From Amphiplicatus metriothermophilus (GTDB lineage: Bacteria > Pseudomonadota > Alphaproteobacteria > Caulobacterales > Parvularculaceae), in the NCBI RefSeq assembly GCF_900199215.1, contig NZ_FZQA01000011.1, positions 1 through 34,003 on the forward strand: a stretch of 34,003 nt of DNA. The letters are read 5' to 3'. Positions 1 to 7,439 of this stretch are shown here, piece after piece; the first letter of the stretch is position 1, and each line of letters begins with the position of its first letter. Under the pieces are notes generated by a model that was not told the DNA's origin, ran no database searches, and saw only the letters and a program-made list of their open reading frames with translations. Both the position numbers and the translations under genes were made by a program.

Positions 1-46
1 TCAGAATGCCAATGATCTGTTCTTCGCTGAACCTGCTGCGCTTCAT
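1..46 (-). CDS. IS3-family transposase OrfA, N-terminal fragment
   Basis: The ATG is at 46 on the minus strand, preceded by a GAGGAG ribosome site about 8 nt upstream. The visible residues, MKRSRFSEEQIIGIL, match the start of the helix-turn-helix OrfA of IS3-family elements. OrfA normally binds the terminal repeats and fuses to OrfB by -1 frameshifting to give the DDE transposase. Only about 15 codons are in the window, so integrity cannot be judged. Confidence 0.85.
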   Translation of the reverse strand, partial: MKRSRFSEEQIIGIL

Positions 47-111
47 CGTCCGTCTCCTCTGTCGAGGAACAGACTAACCTCAGAGTGGGGAGGTTCCAGG
101 GGAGCAGGTCA
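1..111 (-). mobile_element. IS3-family insertion sequence, left end (partial)
   Basis: These 111 bases are the exact reverse complement of 33893-34003. Read on the minus strand they begin TGACCTGCTCCCC, a terminal sequence typical of the IS3 family (IS407-like group). A short leader with a GAGGAG ribosome site follows, then a transposase orfA start. The IS outer edge is at 111, where the two copies stop matching. Only the left end is present and the rest lies beyond the window. The IS is oriented outwards, with its transposase transcribed away from the interior. Confidence 0.9.
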
Positions 112-407
112 AATCGCTTACGCGCTACACGAGCAAGAAAGACCCAGATTTCAAGTTCTCGATCGCGCGTCTTGAGGGCGGCGAATATGTGTTTCTAGGA
201 AACCTGAACAACACGAAAATCGAAGCCATCGAAGGTGTCGAGTCTATCACTCTTCTGGAGATAACTCCTTGGGGCAATATCAATACAACCGCGATAGCGC
301 GAACGTCGCGAGACGGCGTTCATAAGGCAATTCATTCGCGCAACACATTTACTGTGGGGCAGATAATTCCATCGCAGTTCGTGCTTGATTGTAGAGCCCG
401 CGAATAG
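112..407 (+). pseudogene. Unknown protein, C-terminal remnant cut by the IS
   Basis: A reading frame is open from the IS edge (first full codon at 114) to the TAG at 405-407, giving about 97 residues beginning SLTRYTSKKDPDFKF. It has no good start of its own. A GTG at 189 would give 72 residues but lacks a clear ribosome site, and the coding-looking text begins before it. The most likely reading is the 3' end of a gene whose 5' part was removed or separated by the IS insertion. The protein looks soluble, with no motif I recognise and no transmembrane segment. Base composition is less GC-rich than the core genes further right, in keeping with an accessory region. Function unknown. Confidence 0.6.
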
Positions 408-498
408 CAAGCAAGCGCAGGGTGCTGGACCGCGCCGGGATTGCCGGAGGCTCCAACTCTTGAAAAGCAGCCGCTTCGCCATGACAGGGGGGCTTGGA

Positions 499-1086
499 AT
501 GGATTCTTCGATGCTCTTTTGGACGCAGGTGTCGGCGATTGGACAAGCCGTCGGCGCTCTTGCCACGGCTGCGGCGGTGATCGTCGCTCTTTGGATCGCT
601 CTCTCGGAGCGTCGCCCGAACATCAAGCTGCGCGCGGGACTACGACTGATAATTCCGGGAGATGGATCGCCAGCGACGGACGTTGTCGCATTCGAGATTG
701 AGAACCGCGGGATGCGCACCGTGCGTATCTCGGGAATAGGCTGGCAAACGGGGTGGACAAGGCGCGGGCCCGACTGGCTCAGGCAACAGCTTGCCCTTCA
801 GAACCCTAATTCGTATTCCCCTTCACTGCCTTTCGACTTGGCTCCGGGCCAGCGGCTGACGGTGTATGTCGAGCCAAGCTCTCTTGGGAAGACCAATATC
901 GAGTTCTTCACACGCAAGCTTCCGTTTCAAACGATGCGAAAACCTGCAAACGTCCGCGCGGTAGCGCACTTGGTCGCCTGTAAGTCGGTGATCGTGAAAG
1001 TAGAGAAACCACTGTCGGAGTTCTTGGCGACAGGGAAAATCGAGCGTGGCGCGGCTCGCTTCAATAAGCGAGCCGCGGCCGCATAG
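499..1086 (+). CDS. Single-pass membrane protein of unknown function
   Basis: This encodes 195 residues from the ATG at 499, which has an AGGGGGG ribosome site 6 nt upstream. An in-frame ATG at 481 and a longer extension lack such a site. The N-terminus (MDSSMLFWTQVSAIGQ) leads into one hydrophobic helix at about residues 9-31. A soluble domain of about 160 residues follows, with alternating hydrophobic residues and the phrases VAFEIENRG and FDLAPGQRLTVYVE, suggesting a beta-sandwich. This architecture is common in small accessory proteins of islands and prophage borders. The C-terminus ends in a basic-then-alanine tail. It lies 91 nt after the IS-cut remnant on the same strand. I do not recognise the family and assign no function. 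Confidence 0.65.
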   Translation: MDSSMLFWTQVSAIGQAVGALATAAAVIVALWIALSERRPNIKLRAGLRLIIPGDGSPATDVVAFEIENRGMRTVRISGIGWQTGWTRRGPDWLRQQLALQNPNSYSPSLPFDLAPGQRLTVYVEPSSLGKTNIEFFTRKLPFQTMRKPANVRAVAHLVACKSVIVKVEKPLSEFLATGKIERGAARFNKRAAAA

Positions 1087-1302
1087 TTGGTGACCGCCGC
1101 ATAGCCAGTCTGTTTTACCGGCGCCTGCGCACGCCTTCGCGCCGAACGCGGTCCCGCCGGCGATGGTTCAGCACCTTTGCCCGAGCATGCCTGAAATGGA
1201 CCGGTGTTGATTCCGGTTGCTTACCCTGTGCTTACCCAGCAGCTTCATCGCCAAATAACCGGGAACCCAGCCCACGTATCTAATTGATTTTCTGGAATAA
1301 AA
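1087..1302. other. Gene-free stretch next to tRNA-Asp, possible element scar
   Basis: No coding frame is supported here. The 9-mer TGCTTACCC occurs twice, at 1218-1226 and 1229-1237 (11-bp period). On the minus strand it reads as two GGGTAAGCA units lying about 65-85 nt beyond the tRNA 3' end. The 25 bases nearest the tRNA are AT-rich. Such a layout is often left where a tyrosine-recombinase element integrated at a tRNA 3' end. No integrase gene is visible, so this is an inference. Confidence 0.4.
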
Positions 1303-1379
<77 letters not shown>

Positions 1380-1565
1380 GCGCGCCCGAAAGGACGAGGC
1401 CCTTTCGAGAGGATCGCGGTCTAGGATAGCCGCTGCGTTCCGTCAAGCCGATTCCCACAGACGCGGCGTCGCGGGCGCGCGGCTTCGGGCCGGCGCGCCG
1501 CCGCGGGCGCCGTTTCCTCCCTGACCAAAATAAGGATTGAACCAGCCGTGCTGCGGGAGTTTGAT

Positions 1566-1682
1566 ATGAAAGGATCGTTATTGGACGAGCGCGCCCGGCG
1601 GGTCTTCCCTGCCCGGAAGCGAGCGGCTCTCCGGGCAGGGCGGGCTTTGCGCGCGCCGCTGGACAGGGAGAGTCATCCATGA
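1566..1682 (+). CDS. Possible 38-codon leader ORF coupled to the EF-G-like gene
   Basis: The ATG at 1566 has a GGGAG ribosome site at 1555-1559, 6 nt upstream. The frame runs 38 codons and its TGA (1680-1682) overlaps the ATG of the next gene (1679) as ATGA, the usual form of translational coupling. The peptide starts MKGSLLDERARR, carries 9 arginines and contains an early TTA codon, which is rare in such GC-rich DNA. The perfect hairpin at 1607-1640 lies inside it. It could be a regulatory leader peptide, but a GC-rich spacer can yield an arginine-rich frame by chance. Seen directly: ribosome site, frame and overlap. Inferred: regulation. Confidence 0.4.
   Translation: MKGSLLDERARRVFPARKRAALRAGRALRAPLDRESHP
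1607..1640 (+). promoter_or_regulatory. 10-bp perfect hairpin in the leader of the EF-G-like gene
   Basis: CCCTGCCCGG at 1607-1616 pairs perfectly with CCGGGCAGGG at 1631-1640 around a 14-nt loop. The 3' arm ends 38 nt before the ATG at 1679. No T-tract follows, so it is not an intrinsic terminator as it stands. It may affect leader translation or mRNA stability. Confidence 0.5.
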
Positions 1683-3670
1683 GCAAAGGCGCCCGCTGCG
1701 CGGTCATCGTAGGCCCCCAGGGCGCCGGCAAAACGACGCTTCTGCGCGCGCTGATCGAGCGCGCGGGGCGCGGCGCGCCGGCGCTCGACGCGAGCCAGGA
1801 GTCGCAGGATTTCGGCTCTACCACGGAGCCCAATCTCACGCGCTGCGCCTATCTCGGCGACGACTGGGCGTTCATCGACTGCCCCGGCTCGGTCGAACTT
1901 CTGCAGGCGAGCTTCGACGCCATGGCCGCCGCCGACATCGTGATCCTCGTCGCCGACCCCGATCCTGACCGCGCCGCCGCCCTCAGCCCCTTCTTCAAGT
2001 TTCTCGACGAGCGCCAGATTCCGCACGTCCTCTTCGTCAACCGGGTCGACGAAACGAGGGTGCGGGTGCGCGCGCTGCTGCAGGCCCTTCAGACCTATTC
2101 CGACCGCCCGCTGGTGCTGCGCCAGGTCCCCATTCGCGATAAGGACAGGATCGTCGGGGCGATCGACCTCGTCAGCGAGCGCGCCTGGAAATACCGCGAA
2201 GGCGCCCCGTCCGAGCTCATCGAAATTCCGGAGACGGAAAAACCCGTCGAGAGCGAAGCGCGCGAGGCGATGCTCGACACGCTCGCCGATTTCGACGATG
2301 GCCTGCTCGAGCAGATTCTCGAAGACAAGATTCCGCCGAGCGACACGCTGTTCAAACTGATGGCCAAGGAGCTCGAGGAGGACGCCTTCGCGCCGGTTCT
2401 GATGGGCTCGGCCGCGCACGGCAACGGCGTCACGCGCCTGTTCAAGCTTCTGCGCCATGAAGCGCCCGAACCTGCGAAGACCGCCGAGCGCCTCGGATTT
2501 TCCGGGCCGGGCGAGACGATCACCTCGGTCATCCGCACCATGCATCTTCCACATGTTGGAAAGATCTCCGTCGCGCGCGTCTGGAAAGGCGCGATCCGCG
2601 ACGGCGACAGCGTCAATGGCGGGCGCGTTTCCGGGCTTCTTGCGCTCAACGGCGAAGCGCGCGAGAAACGGGTCGAGGCGCGCGCCGGCGACATCGTCGG
2701 CCTGCCGCGGCTTGATGCGCTAGCGAGCGGCGATCTCCTCATCGACGGCAGGATTCATAAAGGCGACGCCGCGGTCGCAGCGCTCGCGCCGGTTTACGCG
2801 CTGGCGATCCGTCCCAGGAACGAGCGCGACGACGTGCGCCTTTCGACGGCCGTCGCGAAGCTGATCGAGGAAGACGCTTCGCTCTCGACCGAGCGGCGCG
2901 CCGACACCGGCGAGTTCGTGCTCAGGGGCCAGGGCGACATGCACCTGCGCCTCGCCGCAGCGAAGCTGAAGAACCGCTACGGCGTCGAGATCGAGACGAC
3001 CCTGCCTCGCCCGTCCTATCGCGAGACCATCCGCGCGACCGCCGATCATCACGCCCGCCATAAGAAGCAGACCGGCGGGCACGGACAATTCGCCGACATC
3101 AAGGTCAAGATCAAGCCGCTGCCGCGCGGCGCGGGCGTCGCGTTCGACGAGACCATCCACGGAGGAGCCGTGCCGAAGCAGTTCATTCCCGCCGTCGAGG
3201 CCGGCGTGCGCGAGGGCCTGCAATGCGGCCCGCTCGGCTTTCCGGTCGTAGACGTCGCGGTGACGCTTTATGACGGCCAGCATCATTCCGTCGACTCGAA
3301 TGAAATGTCATTCAAGCTCGCGGGGCGTCAGGCGATGCGCGACGCGTTGCCAGACTGCCAACCAGTGCTGCTCGAGCCGATTTACCACACCGTCATCCAT
3401 TCCCCGCGCGATCATACGAGCAAGGCGCATGCGGTGATTTCATCCCGGCGAGGACAGATTTTGGGCTTCGACGCCCGTCCTGGCTGGCCGGGCTGGGACA
3501 GCGTCACGGCGATGATGCCGGAGTCCGGCCTTCACGATCTCATCATCGAATTGCGGTCGCTCACCCAGGGCGCGGCGACCTTCGAGGCGAAATTCGATCA
3601 CTATCAGGAGCTTTACGGCAAGGACGCTGACAAGATCGTCGAGGAGCGCAGACAGGCGCTGACGCGCTGA
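1679..3670 (+). CDS. Elongation factor G-like translational GTPase (EF-G paralogue)
   Basis: This 663-residue protein has the EF-G domain order: N-terminal GTPase, beta-barrel domain II, and domains III-V in the C-terminal half (the GGHGQFADIKVKI and PRDHTSKAHAVISSRRG regions are EF-G domain IV/V text). G1 is GPQGAGKT (residues 12-19), G3 is DCPG (67-70) and G4 is NRVD (121-124). Switch I is short and lacks the usual ERGITI-type sequence, which marks it as a divergent paralogue rather than the housekeeping FusA. Canonical EF-G is about 690-700 residues. Such paralogues are widespread in alphaproteobacteria and their role in translation is poorly defined. The start has GGGAG about 9 nt upstream and overlaps the stop of the leader ORF. 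It converges on the reductase gene at 3709. Confidence 0.9.
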   Translation: MSKGARCAVIVGPQGAGKTTLLRALIERAGRGAPALDASQESQDFGSTTEPNLTRCAYLGDDWAFIDCPGSVELLQASFDAMAAADIVILVADPDPDRAAALSPFFKFLDERQIPHVLFVNRVDETRVRVRALLQALQTYSDRPLVLRQVPIRDKDRIVGAIDLVSERAWKYREGAPSELIEIPETEKPVESEAREAMLDTLADFDDGLLEQILEDKIPPSDTLFKLMAKELEEDAFAPVLMGSAAHGNGVTRLFKLLRHEAPEPAKTAERLGFSGPGETITSVIRTMHLPHVGKISVARVWKGAIRDGDSVNGGRVSGLLALNGEAREKRVEARAGDIVGLPRLDALASGDLLIDGRIHKGDAAVAALAPVYALAIRPRNERDDVRLSTAVAKLIEEDASLSTERRADTGEFVLRGQGDMHLRLAAAKLKNRYGVEIETTLPRPSYRETIRATADHHARHKKQTGGHGQFADIKVKIKPLPRGAGVAFDETIHGGAVPKQFIPAVEAGVREGLQCGPLGFPVVDVAVTLYDGQHHSVDSNEMSFKLAGRQAMRDALPDCQPVLLEPIYHTVIHSPRDHTSKAHAVISSRRGQILGFDARPGWPGWDSVTAMMPESGLHDLIIELRSLTQGAATFEAKFDHYQELYGKDADKIVEERRQALTR

Positions 3671-3708
3671 ACAGTCAGATTGACGTGCGCGTACGAGCCC
3701 CGTCCGGG

Positions 3709-4746
3709 TCAAACCTTGTCCGGACCGACTCGCACCACCGCCTTGCCGATATTCTCGCCCCTGAACAGGCCGAGAAAAGCCTCCGGCGCTTTCTCGAGCC
3801 CTTCGTACACGGACTCGCGGAACTTCACCTTGCCCTGCGCGAGCAGCGGGGCGACCTCGGCAGCGAATTGCGGCGCGAGATGCATGTAGTTCGACACGAT
3901 GAAGCCCTGCGCCAGCAGGCTGCGCGCGACCATGTTGACGAGATTGGGCGGACCGGGCTCCGGCTCTGAGAGATTGTACATGGCGATCATGCCGCACAGC
4001 GCGATGCGCCCGTGAAAAGCCATGCAGTTGAGCGCGGCTTCCAGATGCATGCCACCGACATTCTCGAAATAGCAGTCGACGCCCTTGGGCGCGGCGGCGG
4101 CGAGCGCCTTGGTCAACGCGCCGGCGCTATCGTAATTCCTGTAGTTGAGCGCGACGTCGACGCCGGCTTCCTTCTCCAGCCATTCGCATTTTTCCGGCGA
4201 GCCGGCCGAACCGACGACGCGCATGCCGCGCAGCTTGCCGAGCTGACAGACGAGCGAGCCGACCGCGCCGGCCGCGCCGGAAACGAAAAGGGTCTCGCCC
4301 TCCTTCGGCTTGAGGATCTGGGTGAGCCCGGACCAGGCGGTAAGGCCCGGCATGCCGAGCACGCCGAGATAGGCAGACAGCGGCGCGATTCCCGCGTCGA
4401 CTCTGGTCAGGCCGTCGCCCGGGACGACGGCGTATTCGCGCCAGCCGCCCTGAAAGCCGACGATGTGATCGCCGGGCTTGAACTTGTCATGCTTCGACTC
4501 GACGACCTCGCCCACCGCGCCGCCGTCAAGCGGGTCCTCCAGAGTGAATGGCGGGATGTAGCTCTTGATGTCCGGCCGCATGCGCCCGCGCATATAGGGA
4601 TCGACCGACATCCAGATGACGCGCATCAGCACTTCGCCGTCCTTGAGGGCGGGCAAATCGATCTCGCGCAGCTCGAACTGGTCCGGACTCGGAAGACCCT
4701 TGGGAAAGGACTTCAGGAAGATCGCTCTGGTCTTGCTCGGCGCCAT
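3709..4746 (-). CDS. NADP-dependent oxidoreductase, CurA / prostaglandin-reductase-like
   Basis: This 345-residue zinc-independent medium-chain dehydrogenase reductase reduces the C=C bond of alpha,beta-unsaturated carbonyls with NADPH in characterised relatives (curcumin reductase CurA, leukotriene B4 dehydrogenase). The N-terminal GroES-like domain contains RVIWMSVDPYMRGRM, a signature of this subgroup. The Rossmann fold follows with LFVSGAAGAVGSLVCQLGK and the subgroup phrase DCYFENVGG. The ATG at 4746 is chosen because GAGGAGG lies 7 nt upstream; an upstream in-frame extension adds ten residues without such a site. It is a monocistronic gene, convergent with the EF-G-like gene. A perfect 12-bp palindrome (4773-4784) lies just upstream and may be its operator. 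Confidence 0.88.
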   Translation of the reverse strand: MAPSKTRAIFLKSFPKGLPSPDQFELREIDLPALKDGEVLMRVIWMSVDPYMRGRMRPDIKSYIPPFTLEDPLDGGAVGEVVESKHDKFKPGDHIVGFQGGWREYAVVPGDGLTRVDAGIAPLSAYLGVLGMPGLTAWSGLTQILKPKEGETLFVSGAAGAVGSLVCQLGKLRGMRVVGSAGSPEKCEWLEKEAGVDVALNYRNYDSAGALTKALAAAAPKGVDCYFENVGGMHLEAALNCMAFHGRIALCGMIAMYNLSEPEPGPPNLVNMVARSLLAQGFIVSNYMHLAPQFAAEVAPLLAQGKVKFRESVYEGLEKAPEAFLGLFRGENIGKAVVRVGPDKV

Positions 4747-4772
4747 GAATGGCCTCCTCACGTTCGAAATTC

Positions 4773-4784
4773 GCAACCGGTTGC
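4773..4784. promoter_or_regulatory. Perfect palindrome upstream of the CurA-like gene, candidate operator
   Basis: GCAACCGGTTGC is self-complementary across all 12 bases with a central CG, the form typical of LacI/GalR-family operators. It lies 27-38 nt upstream of the ATG at 4746, where a repressor could block initiation. No regulator gene is nearby, so the binding protein is unknown. Confidence 0.45.
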
Positions 4785-4993
4785 AGCCACACTAAGCGCG
4801 CCATCGCGCCGGCGCCAAGCGCAAGAGGCAGCGCGGGCCGGCGCGCCTTGAAAAATCCGGCGCCCGTTCGCCCAAATTCGCCCAGCTGGCGCCCCATTCT
4901 CGCCTTGGAGGCCCGTCAGTCTGCGCCATGAGACGACATTCGGGGCGCACGTAGCGTATCGGGTTCCCGCCCCCAACCGGAGGAGAACGACCG

Positions 4994-5356
4994 ATGAAAC
5001 CCATGCTGATCGGCCTAGCCGCCCTCGCCCTCGGCGCTGCCGGCTGCCAGTCCACGGGCGAAGGCGCGCTGTACGGGGCCGCGATCGGCGCGGCCGGCGG
5101 AGCGGCGGCGGGCGAGATTTTCGCCGGTCGGCCCGGCAAGGGCGCGGCCTATGGCGCGCTCATCGGCGCCGCGCTCGGCGCCTATGAAGGCTGCTCGCGC
5201 GCCGGCACCTGCTGGGGCCGTGCGCGCGAGCACGGCCATCGCCGCTACGACCGCTATGCGGGGCGGTATTATTACGAAGACCCCTATTACGGCGACACCT
5301 ATTGGGAGGACGGCTCCTTCCGCAGCTATGGCGACCGCCGCCCGCCGCGCTACTAG
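4994..5356 (+). CDS. Glycine-zipper envelope (lipo)protein
   Basis: This 120-residue protein starts with MKPMLIGLAALALGAAGCQS, a short hydrophobic signal ending in a lipobox-like AAGC (Cys18). The box is imperfect because an Ala replaces the usual Leu at -3. Residues 26-65 form Gly/Ala-rich segments (YGAAIGAAGGAAAGEIFAG, YGALIGAALGAYEG) with GxxxG spacing, as in glycine-zipper 2TM-type outer membrane proteins. The C-terminal third is rich in Tyr, Asp and Arg and is probably extended in the periplasm. A strong GGAGGAG (4979-4985) precedes the ATG, and a terminator follows at 5416, so it is likely a single-gene transcript. Such proteins are often stress- or envelope-related, but no specific function can be read here. 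Confidence 0.8.
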   Translation: MKPMLIGLAALALGAAGCQSTGEGALYGAAIGAAGGAAAGEIFAGRPGKGAAYGALIGAALGAYEGCSRAGTCWGRAREHGHRRYDRYAGRYYYEDPYYGDTYWEDGSFRSYGDRRPPRY

Positions 5357-5415
5357 CGCGCAGTGATCCGCCGGCCGCGCGCCGGCGTATCGCTGAGGCA
5401 ACCTGGGGGATTCAG

Positions 5416-5450
5416 GGCCCGCGTGCGTTCGTTCGCGGGCCTTGATCTTT
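5416..5450 (+). terminator. Intrinsic terminator after the glycine-zipper gene
   Basis: GGCCCGCG at 5416-5423 pairs with CGCGGGCC at 5434-5441 around a 10-nt loop, followed by TTGATCTTTT. The interrupted T-tract makes it moderately strong. It ends transcription 60 bases after the stop at 5356. Confidence 0.65.
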
Positions 5451-5493
5451 TCGCAGGCCCCTACCCTCACGCAAGGGCGGCGGCCCGGAGGCG

Positions 5494-6402
5494 CTACGGC
5501 GAGGCCGCCGCTGCGAGGCGTCGGACGATGAACTCCGCGCTTTCTCTCACGCTCGCCTTCGCCTCCGGAATGAGCGGATAAAAGAGGGGCCAGACATGGG
5601 CGAGCCCCTCGCGCGGACGGAAGTCGACATCGACTCCGGCGGCTTTCGCCTTCTCGGCGAGGCGCGCGGAATCGTCGAACAGCATTTCCGTCGTGCTAGC
5701 GAAGACCAGCAGCGGGGGCAGGCCCGACAGATCCGCGTAGAGCGGCGAGACGCGCGGGTCCTTGCGGTCGAGCGCGCCGGCGTAGCGCGCGGCGCCTTCG
5801 ATGATTGAGTCGCGCTGAAACATCGCATCGGCGCGCGCGTTGCGATTTACGGACTCGCTGGTCGCAGCCAAATCCGTCCACGGAGAGTAAAGGACCGCGC
5901 CGGCGGGAAGCGGCCCGCCGCGCGCCTTCAGCGCCAGCATCACCGCGAGCGCGAGGCCGCCGCCTGCGGAATCGCCCGCCACGACGATGGCGGCGGGGTC
6001 CCGCCCTTCCCCGACAAGCCAGTCGAAGGCGGCGACCGCGTCCTCGATCGCCGCGGGACAGGGATGCTCCGGCGCAAGGCGGTAATCCAGCGAAAACAGC
6101 GCGCGCCGCGAAGCGCGCGCCAGCGCAGTCGTCAGCGGTCGGTGGGTGCGCACCGAGCAGAACACATAGCCGCCGCCGTGAAGATAAAGGATCGTCCCCG
6201 GCTCAGGGTCGTTCGGGCGCTGCCATTCGCCGCGCACCGAGCCCTTTTCGACCGGATCGAGCGCGACATCGCCCAATCGGACCGGCAGGACGCGTTTTTC
6301 CATCCATGCGCGCAGGGTCTCCGGGTCCATTTCATGCAGCCGCATCGGCTTCATGACGAGGCGCAGATAGCGGTTGAGAAGTCGGGCGCGGATGGAAGGC
6401 AT
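5494..6402 (-). CDS. Alpha/beta hydrolase, hormone-sensitive-lipase family
   Basis: This 302-residue esterase has the HSL-family oxyanion motif HGGG (75-78), the nucleophile elbow GDSAG (Ser145) and the distal motifs LFDD (Asp243) and GLAHVW (His269), giving a complete Ser-Asp-His triad. The family hydrolyses short acyl esters; the substrate here is not evident. There is no signal peptide, so it is probably cytoplasmic. It starts at 6402, 2 bases beyond the fumarylacetoacetase stop (6405), with AGGAG about 9 nt upstream, and is the last gene of the homogentisate operon. Whether it takes part in that pathway or is merely co-transcribed is unknown. Confidence 0.88.
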   Translation of the reverse strand: MPSIRARLLNRYLRLVMKPMRLHEMDPETLRAWMEKRVLPVRLGDVALDPVEKGSVRGEWQRPNDPEPGTILYLHGGGYVFCSVRTHRPLTTALARASRRALFSLDYRLAPEHPCPAAIEDAVAAFDWLVGEGRDPAAIVVAGDSAGGGLALAVMLALKARGGPLPAGAVLYSPWTDLAATSESVNRNARADAMFQRDSIIEGAARYAGALDRKDPRVSPLYADLSGLPPLLVFASTTEMLFDDSARLAEKAKAAGVDVDFRPREGLAHVWPLFYPLIPEAKASVRESAEFIVRRLAAAASP

Positions 6403-6404
6403 CT

Positions 6405-7427
6405 CTATGCGCTCCTGCGCTCATACTTCGCCACTTTCTGATCGATCCGCCCAAAGATCGACCGCCCCTTCGCGTCGAGCATCTCGATCTCGATCCGATC
6501 GCCGAATTTGAGAAAAGGCGTTTTCGGCGCGCCATGCTGGATGGTCTCGATCATGCGGATCTCGGCGATGCAGGAATAGCCCGCCCCGCCTCCTTCGATC
6601 GGCTTGCCGGGCCCGCCGTCCAGCTTGTTCGACACCGTGCCCGAGCCGATGATCGAGCCGGCGCACAGGGGCCGCGTCTTCGCCGCATGAGCGATGAGCC
6701 GGCCGAAATCGAAGGTCATGTCAACGCCGGCGTCGGCGCGGCCGAACTCCTTGCCGTTGACCCGCACGAGCAGCGGCAGATGGAGCTTGCCTCCGTCCCA
6801 GGCCTCGCCCAGCGCGTCAGGCGTGACGGCGCAGGGACTGAAGGCCGAGGACGGCTTCGACTGGAAGAAGCCGAACCCTTTCGCGAGCTCTCCGGGGATG
6901 AGCCCGCGCAAGGAGACGTCGTTGACGAGCATGACGAGGCGGATAAGCTCGCGCGCTTCTTCAGGACTCGCGCCCATCGGCACGTCGCCGGTTACGACCG
7001 CGACTTCCCCTTCGAGGTCTATGCCCCAGCCTTCGTCCTGAGCCATGAGAATATCGTCGCGCGGACCGAGAAAAGAGTCCGAGCCGCCCTGATACATAAG
7101 CGGATCGGTCCAAAAGCTCTCCGGCATTTCCGCGCCGCGCGCCTTGCGCACCAGTTCGACATGATTGACATAGGCGGAACCGTCCGCCCACTGATAGGCG
7201 CGAGGAAGCGGCGAGGCGCAGTCGCGCTCATGAAAGCGCTCGACCGGCGCGGCGCCGGCTTCGAGGCTTTGCGCGAGCTCGCGCAGGGCCGGCTCGCAGC
7301 ACTCCCAGTCGTCGAGCGCGGCCTGCAGGGTCGGCGCGATACGGCTCGCGTCCGTGCAGCGGGTGAGGTCGTTGGAAACGACGACGAGCCGGCCGTCGCG
7401 GCCGGCTTTCAATGAGGCGAGTTTCAT
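6405..7427 (-). CDS. fahA: Fumarylacetoacetase / fumarylacetoacetate hydrolase family
   Basis: This 340-residue protein catalyses the last step of tyrosine and phenylalanine catabolism, fumarylacetoacetate to fumarate and acetoacetate. The FAH fold is shown by YQGGSDSFLGP, the metal-site phrase GIDLEGEVAVVTGD (Glu139, Glu141), the downstream ligand region MLVNDVSLRG (Asp170) and the C-terminal IIGSGTVSNK segment. It belongs to the shorter bacterial FAH form; the eukaryotic enzyme is about 420 residues. GGGAG lies 5 nt before the ATG, and the DoxX-like gene ends 12 nt upstream. The pairing with homogentisate dioxygenase in the same operon supports FahA over other FAH-superfamily hydrolases. 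Confidence 0.87.
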   Translation of the reverse strand: MKLASLKAGRDGRLVVVSNDLTRCTDASRIAPTLQAALDDWECCEPALRELAQSLEAGAAPVERFHERDCASPLPRAYQWADGSAYVNHVELVRKARGAEMPESFWTDPLMYQGGSDSFLGPRDDILMAQDEGWGIDLEGEVAVVTGDVPMGASPEEARELIRLVMLVNDVSLRGLIPGELAKGFGFFQSKPSSAFSPCAVTPDALGEAWDGGKLHLPLLVRVNGKEFGRADAGVDMTFDFGRLIAHAAKTRPLCAGSIIGSGTVSNKLDGGPGKPIEGGGAGYSCIAEIRMIETIQHGAPKTPFLKFGDRIEIEMLDAKGRSIFGRIDQKVAKYERRSA

Positions 7428-7439
7428 GCGCGCTCCCGG

